Source of the DNA: Paludibacter sp. UBA6032 | GTDB lineage: Bacteria; Bacteroidota; Bacteroidia; Bacteroidales; Paludibacteraceae | Direction: 5' to 3' | DNA length: 64,000 nucleotides | Assembly (NCBI GenBank): GCA_002427885.1 | Contig: DIZI01000034.1 | Location: 1-64,000, forward strand | Shown: positions 60,873 through 64,000 of the stretch, one piece after another | How positions within the stretch are numbered: position 1 is the stretch's first letter | How the letters are laid out: every line of letters starts with the position of its first letter | The notes under the pieces: generated by a model | What the model saw: the letters and a program-made list of their open reading frames with translations, nothing else | What the model was told of the DNA's origin: nothing | The model's database searches: none | Translations under genes and position numbers: made by a program

Positions 60873-63296
60873 TTACCGAATACAATCTCTCAAATAATTC
60901 GGATCTTGTTCCGGTTTACGCATTCCTGCTACTTCCATTGCTTTCAATACAAACACATTCCACGAGAACACCCGAGTACTGGGCCACCAGCAACCCGGAA
61001 CGGTAAGATCATAAGGTAAAAATTCATGACTGAAAGGTTCATCCGGATTCAACGTAATTTCGGCTTTTAACCGGTCTTTTATCCTTTTCTCAGCCGGCTT
61101 CCAACCGTGTTTCATGCCTGCCACATATCCGCAGATTTCTTCGCGCATCCAACTTCCGGCATTGTAATATATCCCGTTATCCCAAAATAAATTGGGAGAA
61201 AAAGGTTTATTCTTCATCGTGAAATAGGTATCCTTTACATGAAAAATCAATGGCGAATAACCATCATGTACCGGTACTTTATCCAATGTATTGTTCACCA
61301 TTTCAGAAGTCAGAATCGGTTGGTTGAATAACCAGAGAGAAACAAATTCCGGTAGAAGGGAGTTGAAAGTAATCACATAAGGATACGCTTTATTATCGAT
61401 TAAATAGCCACGTTTCACATCATAGAATGCGCGATAAGCAGCATTTGCTTTTTCAATCGTTTCATTTTTCACCGGCATTCCCAGTTCCTGCGCTACCCGA
61501 AGCGTAACGGCAAGCATTCCCTGATTAACTGCCAGACTGGAAGTACGGTTGGGATACTCCACACAATCATTTTGCCCCAATACAAAGCGGGCGCTGCAAA
61601 TTCCGGTTTTGTCGGGGTCAATTTCATTCAGGACATAATTGAATGCTTTGGTAATTTTATCCATTGGTGGAGCAATTCCGTATTCCCGTTTATTAACCAG
61701 TGCAAACCAGAGAAACTCGAGTGTGGCATCATTCCCTTTTAGTTCCTTGCTACCCATCGAAGGTGTAATAATTGTTCCAATCGTACCCGCTTCATTCTGT
61801 GTGGCAGCCCATTCATTGAATATCTTTTCGCTGCTTTCTTTATCATAAACGCCCATCTGACTCCAGAATGAATCGCGGTTATACATGTCGGGGGCATAAT
61901 TGATACTCGGAACACTCAACGGCGCAAAATTATTGGCAGACGTAATCCACATCAGCATTTGATAACAGGAAAACAAACACTTTTCTGCGGTCGTTCCTTT
62001 GAACCGCAACCCATCGGCAAGGTAAACCTGCGAAGCCAATCGTACATCGTGAAGTGTCGGTTTGGCAGGAGCAACAAAAATAAACGTGCGCTTTGTATTC
62101 GTAACGCCGGCACGAAGTTGATGATAGGCTCGCTCATTGGCTACCGATTGAACAATTTCAAGGTCTTTGATTTCCAATTGATACGGTTCACCGGTCTTTA
62201 GATTCGAAGATGCAATCAGCAGGTTGGTAGTTCCCCCTTCGGTATTGGCCAGAAAAACGGTTTCTTCCAGATCCGTCCATTCAGTTGCCGACGAAGGTAT
62301 ATTGGTTTGATAATGAAAACCCTGAACATCGTTCGCGGAAGTTCCATCGTTTTTCCAGAGTCGGAGCGAAATGGGATTTGCAGAACGATGTTTAAACCGT
62401 ACCGTATAAAAACCATCAGGTAAATGATAGGGTAACCTGAATCCTGCCATATCCGAACTTGCTTTTTCCCCTTTAATATTGTAAATACCATTTTCTTTTG
62501 TTACTCCGGCACCGTTATACGATTTCCAGTCTGCTAATTCCGGTGTTTTGTATTCAATTTTTTCTTTGGGATAATTGAATTCCGACATTTCACCGAAAGT
62601 TAGTTTTACGAAGTTGTCCCCTTTCTTACGATCCTCCGTGGAAGCGATTCGATATAAATTGGCATCACATATTTCCTGTAGCGCCCGAAACCCGACTCCT
62701 CCTGTTGAAGGGCGACGACGGATATTTCGCGTCCACAGATTCCGGTTTCCGGCATCCGTTAGCAATCCGACAGCCAATGAATCACCCATCATGTAACCGG
62801 CTGCAGGATAGCTTTCCTGAACCACACCGCCTTTATTATCGGCATTATCGAAACTCCAGAAACGGGAAGGATGCTCTTTTGATAACAACGATGTATTTAT
62901 CGAATAATACAATAAAGACAGGTTGGTTTGACGGAGTTCCATCCTTTTTTCAATTACGTGATTATTCACAATTTCGTAGAATACGGATATGTGCAAATCG
63001 GCCTCCAGTTTCGGTAAGTTAACCACACCCGAAAGTGTAATTGTGTTTCCCTGCTGCGTGGCTTTTGTTGCTTTCCAGTTATTGACATATTCCCTGATGG
63101 AATAATCCTCATTTTCGACAAACAAATTCAACTCACCCACTTTCTGTTGGGTTGAAACAGAAATATTACCGTAATACACATCAACATAAAACCCGGAAGT
63201 GGAATCTCCCTGTATTTTCAAATTGATTTCGTTTGCTGAAAGTGTTGAACAGAAGAAAAGGAATAAAAGAATAATACTGCTTTGGATGTATTTCAT
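60873..63296 (-). CDS. Secreted (alpha/alpha)-barrel-like putative glycosidase
   Basis: An 807-aa protein from ATG 63294-63296, which gives signal peptide KYIQSSIILLFLFFCSTLSA; the start 11 codons upstream is less likely. The N-terminal third is beta-rich (supersandwich-like), with a probable carbohydrate-binding insert at about 290-400 (SSDMAGFRLPYHLPDGFYTVRFKH). The second half is helical with YNRDSFWSQMGVYD, LFWDNGIYYNAGSWMREEICGY and CWWPSTRVFSWNVFVLKAM, as in six-hairpin glycosidases. I cannot assign a GH family or the catalytic acid with confidence. The next - strand gene upstream carries LamG and T9SS domains, suggesting another polysaccharide locus continues to the right. Confidence 0.55.
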   Translation of the reverse strand: MKYIQSSIILLFLFFCSTLSANEINLKIQGDSTSGFYVDVYYGNISVSTQQKVGELNLFVENEDYSIREYVNNWKATKATQQGNTITLSGVVNLPKLEADLHISVFYEIVNNHVIEKRMELRQTNLSLLYYSINTSLLSKEHPSRFWSFDNADNKGGVVQESYPAAGYMMGDSLAVGLLTDAGNRNLWTRNIRRRPSTGGVGFRALQEICDANLYRIASTEDRKKGDNFVKLTFGEMSEFNYPKEKIEYKTPELADWKSYNGAGVTKENGIYNIKGEKASSDMAGFRLPYHLPDGFYTVRFKHRSANPISLRLWKNDGTSANDVQGFHYQTNIPSSATEWTDLEETVFLANTEGGTTNLLIASSNLKTGEPYQLEIKDLEIVQSVANERAYHQLRAGVTNTKRTFIFVAPAKPTLHDVRLASQVYLADGLRFKGTTAEKCLFSCYQMLMWITSANNFAPLSVPSINYAPDMYNRDSFWSQMGVYDKESSEKIFNEWAATQNEAGTIGTIITPSMGSKELKGNDATLEFLWFALVNKREYGIAPPMDKITKAFNYVLNEIDPDKTGICSARFVLGQNDCVEYPNRTSSLAVNQGMLAVTLRVAQELGMPVKNETIEKANAAYRAFYDVKRGYLIDNKAYPYVITFNSLLPEFVSLWLFNQPILTSEMVNNTLDKVPVHDGYSPLIFHVKDTYFTMKNKPFSPNLFWDNGIYYNAGSWMREEICGYVAGMKHGWKPAEKRIKDRLKAEITLNPDEPFSHEFLPYDLTVPGCWWPSTRVFSWNVFVLKAMEVAGMRKPEQDPNYLRDCIR

Positions 63297-63393
63297 GACA
63301 TGCTGGAATGTTAGTTTATTATATTTCAATAATTGATGAATTTCTTTTGGGTTTAGCTATTCGTAATCGCGATTAAAAATTTCGAAATACGGC

Positions 63394-64000
63394 TTAATCC
63401 TTCTTTATCAGTTTTGCCTGAAAGCTTTTTCCGCTATCAGTAGTTACTCTCAATAAATAGAATCCGTTTGGAAAGTTTATCTGTATATTCGTTGCAGTAT
63501 CTGTTGTCTGGTATACCTGCCTTCCAACTAAATCAAAAAATTCTATTTTACTGATATTTTCGCCCGTTGGTAAACTAATATGAACTTCGCCCGTAAAAGG
63601 ATTCGGAGAAACCGAAAAGTTGGCGATGATAGTATCTTCAATTCCGGCTTTAAGTTTGAAAGTGGTTGGTAAAAGTTGTATAACCGACTGTGGCAAATCG
63701 GTATCATATATCCGAACTTCATCAACTGTCCCCACAAAATTATAAAGTGTGGTACCTTCATCTTTGCGGGCAATGGTCAGACTTTTAGCTGTAGTTTGAA
63801 TAAGTCCTGTCTGGGCTTTAAAAGCGGAAAGCTTTCCGTTGCGGTACAACTCCGAGGAATAACCTGTATAAACGGCTGTATAATGGTCGAATTTTCCAAC
63901 TTGCAGGATGGTATCGGCATCTACATCCACTGTCGAGAGATTGGTTTTCACTGTCCAGCGAACTTTTTTATCGGGCGTAATAGATACTTTGTACCGTTCC
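63394..64000 (-). CDS. LamG-like T9SS-exported protein, C-terminal part
   Basis: Only the C-terminal end is in the window; the frame stays open to position 64000 and the start is beyond it. The visible part, about 201 residues, begins in a concanavalin-like LamG domain (FDHYTAVYTGYSSELYRNG; NFVGTVDEVRIYDTDLPQ) and ends in a T9SS sorting domain (FSVSPNPFTGEVHISL ... NGFYLLRV). It is therefore a secreted, surface-exposed protein. LamG domains often bind sugars and follow catalytic modules, so an enzyme domain may lie outside. Confidence 0.7.
   Translation of the reverse strand, partial: ERYKVSITPDKKVRWTVKTNLSTVDVDADTILQVGKFDHYTAVYTGYSSELYRNGKLSAFKAQTGLIQTTAKSLTIARKDEGTTLYNFVGTVDEVRIYDTDLPQSVIQLLPTTFKLKAGIEDTIIANFSVSPNPFTGEVHISLPTGENISKIEFFDLVGRQVYQTTDTATNIQINFPNGFYLLRVTTDSGKSFQAKLIKKD

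Noticed and set aside
1..64000. tRNA, rRNA, insertion sequences or phage genes
   Set aside because: No cloverleaf, rRNA segment, transposase or integrase was recognised on either strand.

Overview
The window is AT-rich bacterial DNA from a Bacteroidota species, most likely of the order Bacteroidales. The evidence is a SusC/SusD pair, many type IX secretion (T9SS) C-terminal sorting domains, promoter-like TAnnTTTG boxes, no clear Shine-Dalgarno sequences before most genes, and a reporter-type two-component-like regulator with a Y_Y_Y domain. I cannot name the species. No rRNA, tRNA, CRISPR array or insertion sequence was recognised.

Left part (1-22246, mostly + strand), housekeeping and surface genes: rpoN (sigma-54); a PAP2-like membrane protein; prfB, interrupted by its classical programmed +1 frameshift; a secreted transglutaminase-like protein; two lipoproteins sharing a C-terminal DUF2271-like domain, one with eight fibronectin-like repeats; a GNAT acetyltransferase coupled to ovoA (ovothiol biosynthesis); rpiB; thiL; a CPA2 cation/proton antiporter (- strand) divergent from a TerC-family protein; and two tandem paralogues, each 881 aa, that join a macroglobulin-like N-terminus to a TonB-type plug without a beta-barrel.

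Middle (22316-29530, - strand): a two-gene unit encoding an Ig/cohesin-like protein with three cohesin-like domains and a 1738-aa parallel beta-helix protein with a dockerin-like pair of calcium loops plus a fourth cohesin-like domain. Both carry T9SS sorting domains.

Main accessory region (29965-57413): a polysaccharide utilisation locus (PUL) that looks built for beta-1,3-glucan (laminarin-like). A divergent Y_Y_Y/HTH regulator faces a - strand run of 12 genes: SusC, SusD, a secreted probable glycan-binding protein, three GH16 enzymes, a multi-module non-catalytic binding protein, a GPH-type sugar symporter, a multi-modular GH81 endo-beta-1,3-glucanase, a clan GH-A TIM-barrel hydrolase, a second GPH symporter and a 1135-aa cytoplasmic GH94-like phosphorylase. 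No GH3 beta-glucosidase is present. The inferred logic is cleavage at or outside the surface by GH16/GH81, outer-membrane import by SusCD, inner-membrane import by the GPH symporters, and cytosolic phosphorolysis yielding glucose-1-phosphate.

Right end (57582-64000): galK and galM (+ strand), then an AT-rich orphan gene bracketed by two near-identical terminator hairpins, a secreted (alpha/alpha)-barrel-like putative glycosidase, and the C-terminal part of a LamG/T9SS protein that runs off the window.
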